This document shows positions 54,111 through 63,860 of a DNA stretch of 64,000 bases, in pieces. A program made the position numbers and the translations under genes. The DNA comes from Paraburkholderia monticola (GTDB taxonomy: Bacteria > Pseudomonadota > Gammaproteobacteria > Burkholderiales > Burkholderiaceae), in NCBI RefSeq assembly GCF_001580545.1, contig NZ_LRBG01000003.1, positions 267,192 to 331,191 of the forward strand, given 5' to 3'. How positions within the stretch are numbered: position 1 is the first letter of the stretch; each line of letters opens with the position of its first letter. A model generated the notes under the pieces. That model did no database searches. It saw nothing but the letters and a program-made list of their open reading frames with translations, and had not been told where the DNA came from.

Positions 54111-55060
54111 GGCGCGATCCGCTCCGCCACGCGCATCACGGCAGAACGGGCGCGCGGGTTGTCGGCGACTTCAGCGTCGCTCGCGAATACGCGGCCGATG
54201 ATCTTGAGCGGAGGGCTCGGCAGGTCGACCGCGCGGATCGGCAGACGGCGGTCGACCGCCGGCGTGCTCGCGTGCGCCTGCATGAATCGCTTGACGATCC
54301 GGTCTTCGAGCGAATGAAAGCTGATGACCACCAGCCGCCCCCCTTGCTCCAACAACGACAATGCTGCTTCTAGAACGACTTGAAGCTCCGCAAGCTCTTG
54401 ATTGACGTGAATCCGTATAGCCTGAAAGGTGCGGGTTGCCGGGTCCTTGCCCTTCTCACGGGTTTTGACGACGTTAGCCACGATTTGGGCAAGCTCGCCC
54501 GTGCTGACGAGAGGCCCAAGACGGTCGGACTCTGCCCGGCGAGCAACAAGCGCCTTTGCAATCTGAAAAGCAAACCGTTCTTCCCCATAATCTCGTATCA
54601 CCTCCGTCAATTCCTGCACCGTGGCCCGCGCGAGCCAGTCAGCGGCGGACTCGCCGCGCGTCGGGTCCATCCGCATGTCGAGCGGGCCGTCGGCGCGGAA
54701 ACTGAAGCCCCGCTCCGGATCGTCGACTTGCGGCGACGACACGCCCAGATCCAGCAACACTCCCGACACACGCCCTACCCCGCGCTCCGCCATCGCGGCG
54801 CGCAGTGAAGCAAAACTCTCGTGGACGATGGCAAAGCGCGGATCGGCGATCTTCTGCGCCGTCGCGATCGCGAGCGGATCCTTGTCGAACGCGATCAGCC
54901 GCCCCGCCTCACCCAGCCGCTCCAGCACGAGGCGGCTATGGCCGCCACGGCCGAACGTGCCGTCCACATAGGTGCCGTCGGCGCGCGTGACCAGCGCGTC
55001 GACCGCTTCGTTCAACAGCACCGTGCGATGCTGCAATTCGTTTCCCATCGCTGGAGCCAT
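54107..55060 (-). CDS. rsmH: 16S rRNA (cytosine-1402-N4)-methyltransferase RsmH
   Basis: 317 aa. Methylates C1402 of 16S rRNA using [19 protein letters not shown] binds [23 protein letters not shown] and [16 protein letters not shown] are family motifs. Two starts are close: ATG 55060 (MAPAMGNEL) and ATG 55048 (MGNEL); neither has a strong ribosome site and I keep the longer. 15 bp after mraZ. Confidence 0.96.
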   Translation of the reverse strand: MAPAMGNELQHRTVLLNEAVDALVTRADGTYVDGTFGRGGHSRLVLERLGEAGRLIAFDKDPLAIATAQKIADPRFAIVHESFASLRAAMAERGVGRVSGVLLDLGVSSPQVDDPERGFSFRADGPLDMRMDPTRGESAADWLARATVQELTEVIRDYGEERFAFQIAKALVARRAESDRLGPLVSTGELAQIVANVVKTREKGKDPATRTFQAIRIHVNQELAELQVVLEAALSLLEQGGRLVVISFHSLEDRIVKRFMQAHASTPAVDRRLPIRAVDLPSPPLKIIGRVFASDAEVADNPRARSAVMRVAERIAP

Positions 55061-55075
55061 ATAAATGAGCCGCGA

Positions 55076-55504
55076 TCAGAACGTGAAGTCTTTCAACGCG
55101 TCGGGCATGCCCTCGGCGATCGCCGCCTGTTCCTTCGCGGCGTAAATCTGCGCATCCCACAACTCGAAGTGACGGCCCATGCCGAGCAAGGTCACTTCTT
55201 TCTCCAGCGAGCCAGCCGCGCGTAACTCCGGCGACACGAGCACCCGGCCTGCGCCGTCCATATCCACATCCATTGCATTGCCGAGAAAAATGCGCTTCCA
55301 CCAGGCCGCGTTCATAGGCAGCTTGTCGACCTTGTCACGGAAGACTTCCCATTCCGGGCGCGGAAAGAGCAACAGGCAGCCGTCCGGGTGCTTGGTGATC
55401 GTCACCCGGCCCTCTGCCTGTGTTTGCAGCGCATCCCGATAACGAGAGGGAATCGACATCCGCCCTTTCGCATCGAGCGTCAGCGCCGACGCCCCTTGGA
55501 ACAC
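55076..55504 (-). CDS. mraZ: Transcriptional regulator MraZ
   Basis: 142 aa. Two AbrB-like MraZ repeats, each with a DxxGR-type motif: [15 protein letters not shown] (about 9-23) and [13 protein letters not shown] (about 83-95). Forms ring-shaped oligomers that bind DNA repeats in front of its own operon. Starts with GTG, with GGGGAG 7 nt upstream. First gene of the dcw cluster. Confidence 0.97.
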   Translation of the reverse strand: MFQGASALTLDAKGRMSIPSRYRDALQTQAEGRVTITKHPDGCLLLFPRPEWEVFRDKVDKLPMNAAWWKRIFLGNAMDVDMDGAGRVLVSPELRAAGSLEKEVTLLGMGRHFELWDAQIYAAKEQAAIAEGMPDALKDFTF

Positions 55505-55577
55505 TTTGCTCTCCCCTGTTGCGACGCTATTTGCGCCGCCCGCCCGATCCGTGGAAATCTACCCGAAAGTGGTGCCG

Positions 55578-55617
55578 AGAACACACAAAAATACACTTTC
55601 TCACACTGTCTCCCACT
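55578..55617 (-). promoter_or_regulatory. MraZ operator: four 10-bp GTG repeats
   Basis: Minus strand, consecutive decamers AGTGGGAGAC, AGTGTGAGAA, AGTGTATTTT and TGTGTGTTCT. Known MraZ sites are GTGGG-type repeats with 10-bp period, so this fits autoregulation; the fourth repeat matches least well. Confidence 0.75.
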
Positions 55618-55643
55618 TTAGAGGAACGCTAAACACGGGTCAA
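55615..55643 (-). promoter_or_regulatory. Predicted promoter of the dcw cluster
   Basis: -35 TTGACC (55638-55643), 17-bp spacer, -10 TAAAGT (55615-55620) touching the first MraZ repeat. Transcription would start about 100 bp before mraZ. The remaining stretch up to coq7 (55644-55961) shows no gene I can support. Confidence 0.65.
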
Positions 55644-55961
55644 GGGAGCGACTCGCTTTTCGAGCGGATTTTGTTTGCTAGAACAAGGACTTAGCGCGAC
55701 TCCTTCACATCCCGCATAAAACGGAAAACCGTTATAAATTAACGGGCTAGTGCAACTTGTGAAGGTGATACGTGAAAAGTGCGGGGAAACAGCGCGGATT
55801 GAAAGAGATCGTTAAGTGCGTCGGGAAGTGAAAAAGCGGCGTGGCGGGAACGGATGACGAACGGCGCGCGCGGCGCCGTCCCACTTGGGAGGGGTGGGTT
55901 CAGCGAAGGGGGTGAGGATGCCTGCGGAGCTCCGGTCTGTGACGCGAAGGGGCTGAGACCC

Positions 55962-56600
55962 TCATATGTAATAGGCAGTGCGCGTCATGACCTTCGACAT
56001 TGCGCGCATCAACGTGCGAGCCGGGAACGGCAACTCGATGCCGCCCGCATCCATCGCGGCCTTGCCGTGCTGCGCTTCATCGAGGCGCATCTGTTCGACG
56101 ATTGCGCGCGATTCATGGTCCGCGGCGGGCAGCTGCTCGAGATGATTGTCGAGATGCTGCTCGACCTGGCGCTCGGTTTCGGCCATGAAGCCAAGACTCA
56201 CGCGATCGCCGAAGCGTCCCGCGGCGAGACCGATCGCGAGCGCGCCGGTGTACCACAGCGGATTGAGCAGACTCGGACGCGAGTCGAGCGCTTCGAGGCG
56301 TTTGGCGGTCCACGCAAGATGATCTTCTTCTTCCGACGCCGCGTGATCGAACATGGCACGCAGCCCGGGGGAGCGGGTGGCGAGTTTCTGCGCCTGGTAA
56401 AGCGCCTGCGCGCACACTTCGCCGACGTGGTTCACACGCATCAACCCGGCCGCATGGGCACGCTCCTCGGGCGATAGTTCGGGCGCCTCGGCCGTCGCCG
56501 CCGAGACCTGCGGAAGCGGCAGCGGACGGCTCATTCGCGACACTCCCGTCAGTGAGCGTATACCCCGATCAAACTCGCCAATCAACTCGTCCAGCAACAT
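55962..56600 (-). CDS. coq7: 2-polyprenyl-3-methyl-6-methoxy-1,4-benzoquinone monooxygenase (Coq7)
   Basis: 212 aa. Di-iron hydroxylase in ubiquinone synthesis. Iron ligands: Glu in [15 protein letters not shown], ExxH in SEEEDHLAW, Glu in [10 protein letters not shown], and the last pair in DEAQHGKAA. The ATG at 56600 has GGGAG upstream; the frame continues to 56945 without homology. Divergent from the porin gene. Confidence 0.94.
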   Translation of the reverse strand: MLLDELIGEFDRGIRSLTGVSRMSRPLPLPQVSAATAEAPELSPEERAHAAGLMRVNHVGEVCAQALYQAQKLATRSPGLRAMFDHAASEEEDHLAWTAKRLEALDSRPSLLNPLWYTGALAIGLAAGRFGDRVSLGFMAETERQVEQHLDNHLEQLPAADHESRAIVEQMRLDEAQHGKAAMDAGGIELPFPARTLMRAMSKVMTRTAYYI

Positions 56601-56905
56601 TAAGCGCTCCCTGATTCGACCACCGCCGCACCGATCCGGAAGGTCCGTGGGACAGGGACTTGCGGCGCAAAACCCGCTCCCAGACAAGCACGTATCTGCA
56701 TGAAATCGGCGGTTAATTTCGGATTTTAGACCATGTTGCGTAAACGAAACAGCGGCCATCCGGAGCGACGCCTTTTTCTTTGTCCCATGTATGCCTTTTG
56801 TTACATTACGTGGCAACTTCTCGCGAAGTTGGATAAGCAAGGCAGTAGGCACCCAACAAATATTTCGCCTTGTACAAAAGATTCGTATTCCTTGGAGATC
56901 ATTCG
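56601..56905 (+). promoter_or_regulatory. coq7/porin divergent region with a leader hairpin
   Basis: 305 bp. A perfect 7-bp hairpin CAACTTC (56814-56820), TCGC, GAAGTTG (56825-56831) lies about 75 bp before the porin start, probably within its leader. No consensus promoter pair is certain; no gene seen. Confidence 0.4.
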
Positions 56906-58102
56906 ATGAAAAAGTCGCTTCTCGCTCTCGCAGCATTGGGCGCATTCGCAGGCGTCGCTCATGCTCAGAGCAGCGTGACCCTGTACGGCATCGTTGACGT
57001 TGGTATCAACATGAACACCAACGCCGGCGGCTTTCACAAGTACGACATGTCCAGCGGCGTCCTGCAAGGCTCGCGTTTCGGCCTGCGTGGCACGGAAGAT
57101 CTGGGCGGCGGTCTGAAGGCCCTGTTCGTATTGGAAAACGGCTTTGACGTGACCAACGGCAAGCTCGGTCAAGGCGGCCTGATGTTCGGTCGTCAGGCAT
57201 ACGTCGGCCTGTCGAGCCAGTTCGGCACGGTCACGCTGGGTCGCCAGTACGACTCCGTGGTCGACTATGTGGGCCCGTTTGAATCGGGTGATCAGTGGGG
57301 CGGCTACATCGCCGCTCACCCGGGCGATATCGACAACTTCAACAACGCGTATCGCACCAACAACACGATCAAGTTCACGAGCAACAACTACAACGGCCTG
57401 ACGTTCGGCGGCACGTATAGCCTCGGCGGCACCGCCGGTGACTTCACGCACAACCAGATCTGGTCGTTGGGTGCTGGCTACGCTAACGGTCCGCTGCAGT
57501 TGGGCGTTGGTTACCTGAACGCACGCACGCCGGCAGCATCGGGTGGTCTGTTCAACAACGGCGGCACGATTGCAACGAACACGCCGGCTGTGGGTACCAC
57601 TCCGGCCAACTTCGCTGTTACGACGCCGATCTACGCTGGCTTCGCATCGGCTAACACGTACCAGGTCGTCGGCGCAGGCGGTGCCTACACGTTCGGCGCG
57701 GCAACCATCGGCCTGACGTATTCGAACATCCAGTTCGGCAACCTCGGCAAGACGTTCGCGTCGCCGTTCGCTGGCCAGAAGGCAACGTTCAACAACGGCG
57801 AAATCAACTTCAAGTATCAGTTGACCCCGGCCCTGCTGGTCGGCGCAGCGTATGACTACACGCGCGGCGAGCAGATCGAAGGCAACTCGCGCGCCCAGTA
57901 CCATCAGGGCGCGCTGGGCGTGGACTACTTCCTGTCCAAGCGTACCGACGTGTACCTGGTCGGCGTGTACCAGCACGCTCTGGGCGATACGGTCAACGCA
58001 ACGGGTCAGGTGGTCGAAGCAACGGCAGGCATCAACGGCCTGACCGGTTCGTCGACCAACAACCAGTTCACGGCCCGCATCGGTATCCGTCACAAGTTCT
58101 AA
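56906..58102 (+). CDS. General porin (Porin_4 / OmpC-like)
   Basis: 398 aa. Trimeric 16-strand outer-membrane channel for small hydrophilic solutes. Signal peptide of 20 residues, cleaved at AHA-QSS ([20 protein letters not shown]). Mature start [31 protein letters not shown] and the loop-3 region; ends in aromatic Phe (GIRHKF), the sorting signal for the Bam complex. Codon use is less GC3-biased than that of its neighbours (frequent GCT, GGT), as in highly expressed genes. Followed by a terminator. Confidence 0.95.
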   Translation: MKKSLLALAALGAFAGVAHAQSSVTLYGIVDVGINMNTNAGGFHKYDMSSGVLQGSRFGLRGTEDLGGGLKALFVLENGFDVTNGKLGQGGLMFGRQAYVGLSSQFGTVTLGRQYDSVVDYVGPFESGDQWGGYIAAHPGDIDNFNNAYRTNNTIKFTSNNYNGLTFGGTYSLGGTAGDFTHNQIWSLGAGYANGPLQLGVGYLNARTPAASGGLFNNGGTIATNTPAVGTTPANFAVTTPIYAGFASANTYQVVGAGGAYTFGAATIGLTYSNIQFGNLGKTFASPFAGQKATFNNGEINFKYQLTPALLVGAAYDYTRGEQIEGNSRAQYHQGALGVDYFLSKRTDVYLVGVYQHALGDTVNATGQVVEATAGINGLTGSSTNNQFTARIGIRHKF

Positions 58103-58130
58103 TAAGTCGTAAAAACGCAGTTTGTCTTAA

Positions 58131-58154
58131 AGGCGCCTTCGGGCGCCTTTTTTT
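58131..58154 (+). terminator. Porin terminator
   Basis: AGGCGCC (58131-58137), loop TTCG, GGCGCCT (58142-58148), then T6. Confidence 0.9.
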
Positions 58155-58209
58155 GTGCGCGCGTTTTACGTGCGGCTGACCGAGTGTGTTTACGCCGCGC
58201 AACGGCAAC

Positions 58210-58243
58210 AAAAAGCCCGGCGCACTTTCGCGCGCCGGGCTTT
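58210..58243 (-). terminator. Terminator of the acyl-CoA synthetase gene
   Basis: Stem AAAGCCCGGCGC (58212-58223) / GCGCCGGGCTTT (58232-58243), loop ACTTTCGC; on the minus strand it ends in a T-run matching the A-run at 58210-58214. Confidence 0.85.
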
Positions 58244-58263
58244 ATTCTGTTCTCCTTTCTTCC

Positions 58264-59937
58264 TTACGCCCTGCCGTCGCGCAACTCGCGGCGAAGAATC
58301 TTGCCGACATTGCTCTTCGGCAACTCGGTACGGAATTCGACGAGCTTGGGCCGCTTGTAGCCGGTCAGTTGGGTTTTGCAGTAGGCGAAGATCTGTTCGT
58401 CGGTCAGCGACGGATCCTTCTTCACGACGAACAGCTTGACCGCCTCGCCCGAATGCTGATCCGGCACGCCGACCGCCGCGACTTCGTACACCCCCGGCAG
58501 CTTGGCGACGACGTCTTCGACTTCGTTCGGATACACGTTGAAGCCGGACACCAGAATCATGTCCTTCTTGCGATCGACGATCTTCACGAAGCCGTCGGTG
58601 CCCATGATGCCCACGTCGCCCGATTTGAAGAAGCCGTCCGCCGTCATCACCTTGGCGGTTTCGTCGGGTCGGTTCCAGTAGCCCGCCATCACCTGTGGGC
58701 CGCGGATGCAGATCTCGCCGGGCTGGCCGGGCGCAACCTCGTTGCCTTCGTCGTCGCGGATCGAGACTTCGGTCGACGGCAGCGGCAGGCCGATCGTGCC
58801 GCTGTATTCCGTGGCGGTGACGGGATTGCAAGTCACGCACGGCGACGTTTCCGACAACCCATAGCCCTCGATGATCGGCGTACGCGTCAGTTCGAACCAA
58901 CGCTTTGCGACTGCCTCCTGCACCGCCATACCGCCGCCGTTGGCGGTCAGCAGCTTCGAGAAGTCGAGCTTGTGGAAGTCGGGGCTGTTCAACATCGCGT
59001 TGTAGAGCGTGTTGACGGCAGGAATCGTCGTGATCGCGTAACCTTCGAGCGCCTTGATCATGCCGGGGATGTCGCGCGGATTCGGAATCAGCACACCGAG
59101 TCCGCCAGTGTGAATCGTCAGCAGTCCACATACGGTCAGCGCGAACACGTGATACAGCGGCAGCGCGACGACGGTAATGAACTGATCGATATCCGTGCGG
59201 TTCGCGCGCGCCGGATCGAGCCAGGCTTCCGACTGCAGCACGTTCGCGATCAGGTTCCGATGCAGCAGTGTCGCGCCCTTGGCCACGCCGGTGGTGCCGC
59301 CTGTGTATTGCAGGAACGCGATGTCGTCAGGCCCTTGCTGGACCGGCTGGAATGTCAGGCGTGCGCCCTCTGAGACGGCGTCGTTGAACTTGACGTGCCC
59401 CGGCAGGCTCCACGCCGGCACCATCTTCTTGACCTTGCGCACGACGAAGTTCACGAGCGGACCTTTGATGCCCATCAGATCGCCCATGGCCGCCACGACC
59501 ACATGCTTGACCGGCGTATTGCGCACGATCGCCTGCAAGGTTCCGGCGAAATTCTCGAGCAGAATGATCGCCTCAGTGCCGCTGTCCTTCAGTTGATGTT
59601 CGAGTTCGCGCGGGGTGTACAACGGATTCACGTTCACGACCACATAGCCCGCCCGCAGAATCGCGGCGATCGCGACCGGATATTGCAGCACGTTCGGCAT
59701 CATGATCGCGACGCGTGCGCCGCGGGCGAGTCCCTTCGACTGCAGCCACGCCGCGAGATTGCGCGACAGCTCGTCGAGTTCACCATAGCTGATCTGCTTG
59801 CCCATGCAGACGAACGCCGGCTTCGCGCGGTGTTCGCGAAAGGCTTTCTCGAGCAGCTCGGCCAGCGACGAATAGCGCGTCGGGTCAATCTCTGTGGGAA
59901 CGCCGGGCGGGTACGATTTCAGCCAGATTTTCTCCAT
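58264..59937 (-). CDS. fadD: Long-chain fatty-acid-CoA ligase
   Basis: 557 aa. Activates fatty acids to acyl-CoA through an acyl-AMP intermediate. ANL fold: YTGGTTGVAKGATL (P-loop), GYGLSETSP, the hinge DRKKDMI and C-terminal catalytic Lys in LPKSNVGKILRREL. Several fadD paralogues exist in such genomes, so substrate range is uncertain. ATG at 59937. Confidence 0.93.
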   Translation of the reverse strand: MEKIWLKSYPPGVPTEIDPTRYSSLAELLEKAFREHRAKPAFVCMGKQISYGELDELSRNLAAWLQSKGLARGARVAIMMPNVLQYPVAIAAILRAGYVVVNVNPLYTPRELEHQLKDSGTEAIILLENFAGTLQAIVRNTPVKHVVVAAMGDLMGIKGPLVNFVVRKVKKMVPAWSLPGHVKFNDAVSEGARLTFQPVQQGPDDIAFLQYTGGTTGVAKGATLLHRNLIANVLQSEAWLDPARANRTDIDQFITVVALPLYHVFALTVCGLLTIHTGGLGVLIPNPRDIPGMIKALEGYAITTIPAVNTLYNAMLNSPDFHKLDFSKLLTANGGGMAVQEAVAKRWFELTRTPIIEGYGLSETSPCVTCNPVTATEYSGTIGLPLPSTEVSIRDDEGNEVAPGQPGEICIRGPQVMAGYWNRPDETAKVMTADGFFKSGDVGIMGTDGFVKIVDRKKDMILVSGFNVYPNEVEDVVAKLPGVYEVAAVGVPDQHSGEAVKLFVVKKDPSLTDEQIFAYCKTQLTGYKRPKLVEFRTELPKSNVGKILRRELRDGRA

Positions 59938-60087
59938 GCAGCGTCTCCTCCTGAATTATTTTCGAATGGTCGTGCTAAAAACGCATCGTAGCATGGGCAT
60001 ATTGTGGCCAATGGCGAAAGCGATGAGGTTAGACGGCCGCCTCGAACTTGCGAGGCTGGATGCCGGATTCAAATTGCGGTGCGGCTT

Positions 60088-62166
60088 TCAGGCTCGCTCG
60101 ACCTCGACGAGGCAGTCATAAAACGTTGCCGAGCCGCCAAGATCGGTGAGGGCCTGGCTAGTCAACTGGTTTGCGTTGCGGCCGTCTGGCGCGAGCTTCT
60201 TCCACCAGATCGACAATCCGACGACCAAGCCTCCGCGTGCCCGATCCGTCACGCGGGCACGCGCCTGCATCGAACCGCGGTCGTTGAAGATGCGGACCTG
60301 ATCGCCGTCGCTGATGTTGCGCGGCTGCGCGTCGTCCGGGTGGATGTCCAGATGTGGCTCGCCTTCGGTCGCGCGCAGACTCTCGATGTTCACGAAGGTA
60401 CTGTTCAGGAAGTTACGCGCGGGCGGCGAAATCATCGCGAGCGGATAGCGGGCGGCCAGTTCGGGCGCGCCATCCGCCGATTCGTAGGGCGCCAGATAGT
60501 CCGGCAGTGGGTCGAGACCCTGTTGCGCGAGGCGCTCGCTGTAGAACTCGCACTTGCCGGACGGCGTGCGGAAGCCGCCGTCGGCCAACGGCGCGTCGGG
60601 CAGATTCAGCTGGGCCCAGCCGGCTTGCTTCAGCGATGGCCAGTCGACTCCTTCCAGCGTCTTGTCGTTCCAGCGAAAAGCGGCTTGCGCGACAGTTTCG
60701 TCGCTGTCGAAGAGCGCCGGTTCCGTCAGGCCCATGCGGTGCGCGATGCCGCGGAAGATCTCGGTGTTCGGGCGCGCGTCACCGAGGGGCGCAATGGCGG
60801 GCAAGTTGGCCATCACGTACGTGTGGCCGTAGGACTTGTGAACGTCGAGATGCTCGAGCTGGGTCGTGGCGGGTAGCAGCAGGTCAGCATAGTCCGCCGT
60901 GTCGGTCTGGAAATGCTCGAGCACGATCGTGAACAGATCCTCGCGCGCAAAGCCGGCCGCGACGCGTTCGGAGTCCGGCGCGACCGCGACCGGATTCGAG
61001 TTGTAGACCACAATCGCCTCGACCTTCGGGCCAAACGTGGCGTCGCCCGGATGCAGCAGCGCGTCGCCGATCGCGTTCATATTGATCACGCGGCTGGGCT
61101 TCGACGGCCAGCCGGGCATCAGGTCGGGACGCTGCAACGCATGCGAGTCGACCGGCGCCCAGCCGCTCGACGACAACAGCGCCCCACCCGCACGCTCGCG
61201 CCATGCGCCCGTCAGCGATGGCAGACACGCGATCGCGCGCACCGCATTGCCGCCGCCACGCACTCTCTGCAGCCCGTAGTTCAGGCGGATCGCGGCTTTT
61301 TTGGTGCCACCGTAAAGTCGCGCAAGATCGGCGATCACCTGCTCTTCGACGCCGCAAATATCACTAACGCGCGACAGCGGATAGCTGAGCGCGCGCGTCT
61401 TCAGGGCAGCGAAGCCGACTGTATGCGCGGCGATGTATTCGTGGTCGAGCAGGTCCTCGGTGATCAGCACGTTCATGATCCCGAGCGCGAGAGCGCCGTC
61501 GGTGCCAGGCTTCAGCGCAATGTGCTGATGGCATTTTTCCGCGGTTAGCGAGCGATACGGATCGATCGCAATCAGCCGCGCGCCGCGCCGCTTGGCTTCC
61601 TGTGCGCGCGTCCAGAAATGCAGATTCGATGCGATCGGGTTGGCTCCCCAGATCAGGATCACGTCGCTCTCGGCGAAAAACTCGGTGTGCATTCCGATGC
61701 CCCCGCCGTACGTGTACTTGAGGCCCGCGGCGCCTGCGGCCGCGCAAATCGTTCGATCCAGCTGCGACGCGCCGAGCTTGTGGAAGAAGCGTTGCGCGAT
61801 GCTGTCGCCTTGCACCAGCCCCATCGTTCCCGCGTAGCTGTAGGGCAGAATCGCTTCCGGCGCGCGACGTGCAATTTCGCCGAGGCGGGTGGCCGCGAGA
61901 TCGAATGCCTCGTCCCAGCTGATCGGCTCGAAGCGACCCTCGCCCTTGCGGCCGACACGCTTCATCGGCGTCGTCAGCCGGTTCGGATGGTACACACGCT
62001 CCGCGTAGCGGCTGACCTTCGTGCACAGCACGCCTTGAGTCGGCGGGTGGTCGGGATCGCCGACGACCTTGATTGCACGTCCGTTGTCGACGGTCACACG
62101 CATCGCACAAGTGTCAGGACAATCGTGCGGGCACACGGCGCGCGCGAATTCGGTCGGGGCGTTCAT
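60088..62166 (-). CDS. Molybdopterin-dependent oxidoreductase (DMSO reductase family)
   Basis: 692 aa, no signal peptide, so cytoplasmic. N-terminal cluster CPHDCPDTC plus a fourth Cys in QGVLCTKVSRY (C-x3-C-x3-C spacing) should bind [4Fe-4S]; molybdopterin domains (about 55-480, WGANPIASNLHFW, RGGGNAVRAIACLPSLTG) and a C-terminal dinucleotide-binding domain (about 560-690). Relatives have no known substrate. No partner subunit lies beside it. The ATG at 62166 has weak GGA upstream; TTG 62172 is an alternative. Confidence 0.88.
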   Translation of the reverse strand: MNAPTEFARAVCPHDCPDTCAMRVTVDNGRAIKVVGDPDHPPTQGVLCTKVSRYAERVYHPNRLTTPMKRVGRKGEGRFEPISWDEAFDLAATRLGEIARRAPEAILPYSYAGTMGLVQGDSIAQRFFHKLGASQLDRTICAAAGAAGLKYTYGGGIGMHTEFFAESDVILIWGANPIASNLHFWTRAQEAKRRGARLIAIDPYRSLTAEKCHQHIALKPGTDGALALGIMNVLITEDLLDHEYIAAHTVGFAALKTRALSYPLSRVSDICGVEEQVIADLARLYGGTKKAAIRLNYGLQRVRGGGNAVRAIACLPSLTGAWRERAGGALLSSSGWAPVDSHALQRPDLMPGWPSKPSRVINMNAIGDALLHPGDATFGPKVEAIVVYNSNPVAVAPDSERVAAGFAREDLFTIVLEHFQTDTADYADLLLPATTQLEHLDVHKSYGHTYVMANLPAIAPLGDARPNTEIFRGIAHRMGLTEPALFDSDETVAQAAFRWNDKTLEGVDWPSLKQAGWAQLNLPDAPLADGGFRTPSGKCEFYSERLAQQGLDPLPDYLAPYESADGAPELAARYPLAMISPPARNFLNSTFVNIESLRATEGEPHLDIHPDDAQPRNISDGDQVRIFNDRGSMQARARVTDRARGGLVVGLSIWWKKLAPDGRNANQLTSQALTDLGGSATFYDCLVEVERA

Positions 62167-62353
62167 CGGCAATCCATCCTGGCGAGCAGTGAGCGGTCGG
62201 GCAAAGTGGAATTTTATTACGTCGATAGGCCGCCGACCCGGGTGGTGCCGTCAAAAATGCCTTCGGCGTAGAATGAATTATCCGAAGTGCCCGGGCCGGC
62301 CTGGTCCGCAGCAATCTCATGCTAGTCAAGCACAAACGCCTCCTCACTCCATC

Positions 62354-63541
62354 ATGAAACTGATCCCCGAAATCCTGGCCGCTCGCGGCGAAATCCAGAC
62401 CCTTCGACGAACCATCCATGCCCACCCGGAACTGCGCTACGAAGAGACGGCGACCGCCGATCTGGTGGCCCGTTCGCTGGAGTCCTGGGGCATCGAGACC
62501 CATCGCGGTTTGGGCAAAACCGGCGTGGTCGGCGTACTGAAACGCGGCAACGGCTCGCGTTCGATTGGCCTGCGGGCCGACATGGATGCGCTACCGATCC
62601 AGGAGCTCAACAGCTTCGATCATCGCTCGACGAACGATGGCAAGATGCACGCGTGCGGCCATGACGGGCATACGGCAATGCTGCTCGGCGCCGCGCATTA
62701 TCTGGCCAAACATGGTGATTTCGACGGCACGATCGTGTTCATTTTCCAGCCGGCCGAAGAAGGCGGCGCTGGTGCGAAGGCAATGATCGACGACGGCTTG
62801 TTCAGCAGATTCCCGGTGGACGCCGTTTTCGGTATTCACAACTGGCCGGGTATGCCGGCGGGCCATTTCGGCGTCACCGAAGGCCCGATCATGGCGTCGA
62901 GCAACGAATTTCGCATCGAAATCAAGGGCGTCGGCTCGCATGCGGCGCTGCCGCACAATGGCCGCGATCCGGTCTTTACGGCGGTACAGATTGCTAGCGG
63001 GCTGCAAAGCATCATCACGCGAAACAAGAAGCCGCTCGATACCGCGGTGTTGTCGATTACGCAGATACACGCCGGCGATGCGGTCAATGTCGTGCCGAAC
63101 GACGCGTGGATCGCGGGAACCGTGCGGACCTTCACCACGGAAACGCTCGACCTGATCGAGTCGCGCATGCGCAAGATCGCGCAGAGTACGGCCGAAGCCT
63201 ACGATTGCTCTGTGGACATCCACTTTCACCGGAATTACCCGCCTACGATCAACAGCAGCGAGGAAGCGCGTTTTGCCGCGTCGGTCATGAAAGAGATCGT
63301 GGGCGCGGAAAACGTCGATGATGCAGTTGAACCGACCATGGGCGCCGAGGATTTTTCGTTCATGCTGCTTGCGAAGCCAGGGTGCTATGCGTTCCTGGGC
63401 AACGGCGAAGGCGGCCACCGCGAAGCCGGCCACGGCGCGGGCCCTTGCATGCTGCACAACGCGAGTTATGACTTCAACGACGAGCTATTACCGGTGGGGT
63501 CGACGTATTGGGTTCGGTTGGCGCAGAAATTTCTGGCGTAG
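62354..63541 (+). CDS. M20 family amidohydrolase (HipO/aminoacylase-like)
   Basis: 395 aa. Zinc peptidase of the hippurate hydrolase/N-acyl-L-amino-acid amidohydrolase group. Metal ligands in MHACGHDGHTAML, QPAEEGGAGAK (catalytic Glu pair), GIHNWPG and PTMGAEDFSFML with C-terminal His; a lid domain at about 190-310. I start at ATG 62354 (MKLIPEILAARGE); the frame upstream to 62069 has no homology. Opposite strand to the molybdoenzyme gene. Confidence 0.9.
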   Translation: MKLIPEILAARGEIQTLRRTIHAHPELRYEETATADLVARSLESWGIETHRGLGKTGVVGVLKRGNGSRSIGLRADMDALPIQELNSFDHRSTNDGKMHACGHDGHTAMLLGAAHYLAKHGDFDGTIVFIFQPAEEGGAGAKAMIDDGLFSRFPVDAVFGIHNWPGMPAGHFGVTEGPIMASSNEFRIEIKGVGSHAALPHNGRDPVFTAVQIASGLQSIITRNKKPLDTAVLSITQIHAGDAVNVVPNDAWIAGTVRTFTTETLDLIESRMRKIAQSTAEAYDCSVDIHFHRNYPPTINSSEEARFAASVMKEIVGAENVDDAVEPTMGAEDFSFMLLAKPGCYAFLGNGEGGHREAGHGAGPCMLHNASYDFNDELLPVGSTYWVRLAQKFLA

Positions 63542-63701
63542 GGGAAGTAGAGCCCTGATGAAGCATTGATGCGGGTTGATGTGTCGCCTGCGTCGATGCT
63601 ATTTGCTTCGCGCATTCGGACTGCGAGAACAATACACGGCCGCCCTTCTCGTTCGTGCTCAGACGAGGACACTGCTGTCGCTGATGGCCGCGTAAACGCA
63701 A

Positions 63702-63729
63702 AAACCCCAGCCTGTAGGGGGTGGGGTTT
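63702..63729 (-). terminator. Terminator of the rRNA operon
   Basis: AAACCCCA (63702-63709) / TGGGGTTT (63722-63729), 12-nt loop, T-run on the minus strand. Just downstream of the 5S gene. Confidence 0.8.
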
Positions 63730-63743
63730 CTGACGGGGTGAGG

Positions 63744-63860
63744 AGCCTGACGATTACCTACTTTCACACGGGCAATCCGCACTATCATCGGCGTGGAGTC
63801 GTTTCACGGTCCTGTTCGGGATGGGAAGGGGTGGGACCGACTCGCTATGGTCATCAGGCA
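63744..63860 (-). rRNA. 5S ribosomal RNA
   Basis: About 117 nt. Reverse strand begins TGCCTGATGACCATAGCGAG and includes CCCATCCCGAACAGGACCG, then ends GTAATCGTCAGGC, pairing with the 5' end. Ends are good to a few bases. Confidence 0.96.

Noticed and set aside
60039..60056. GCCTCG/CGAGGC hairpin after the molybdoenzyme gene
   Set aside because: No T-run follows on either strand, so not called a terminator.
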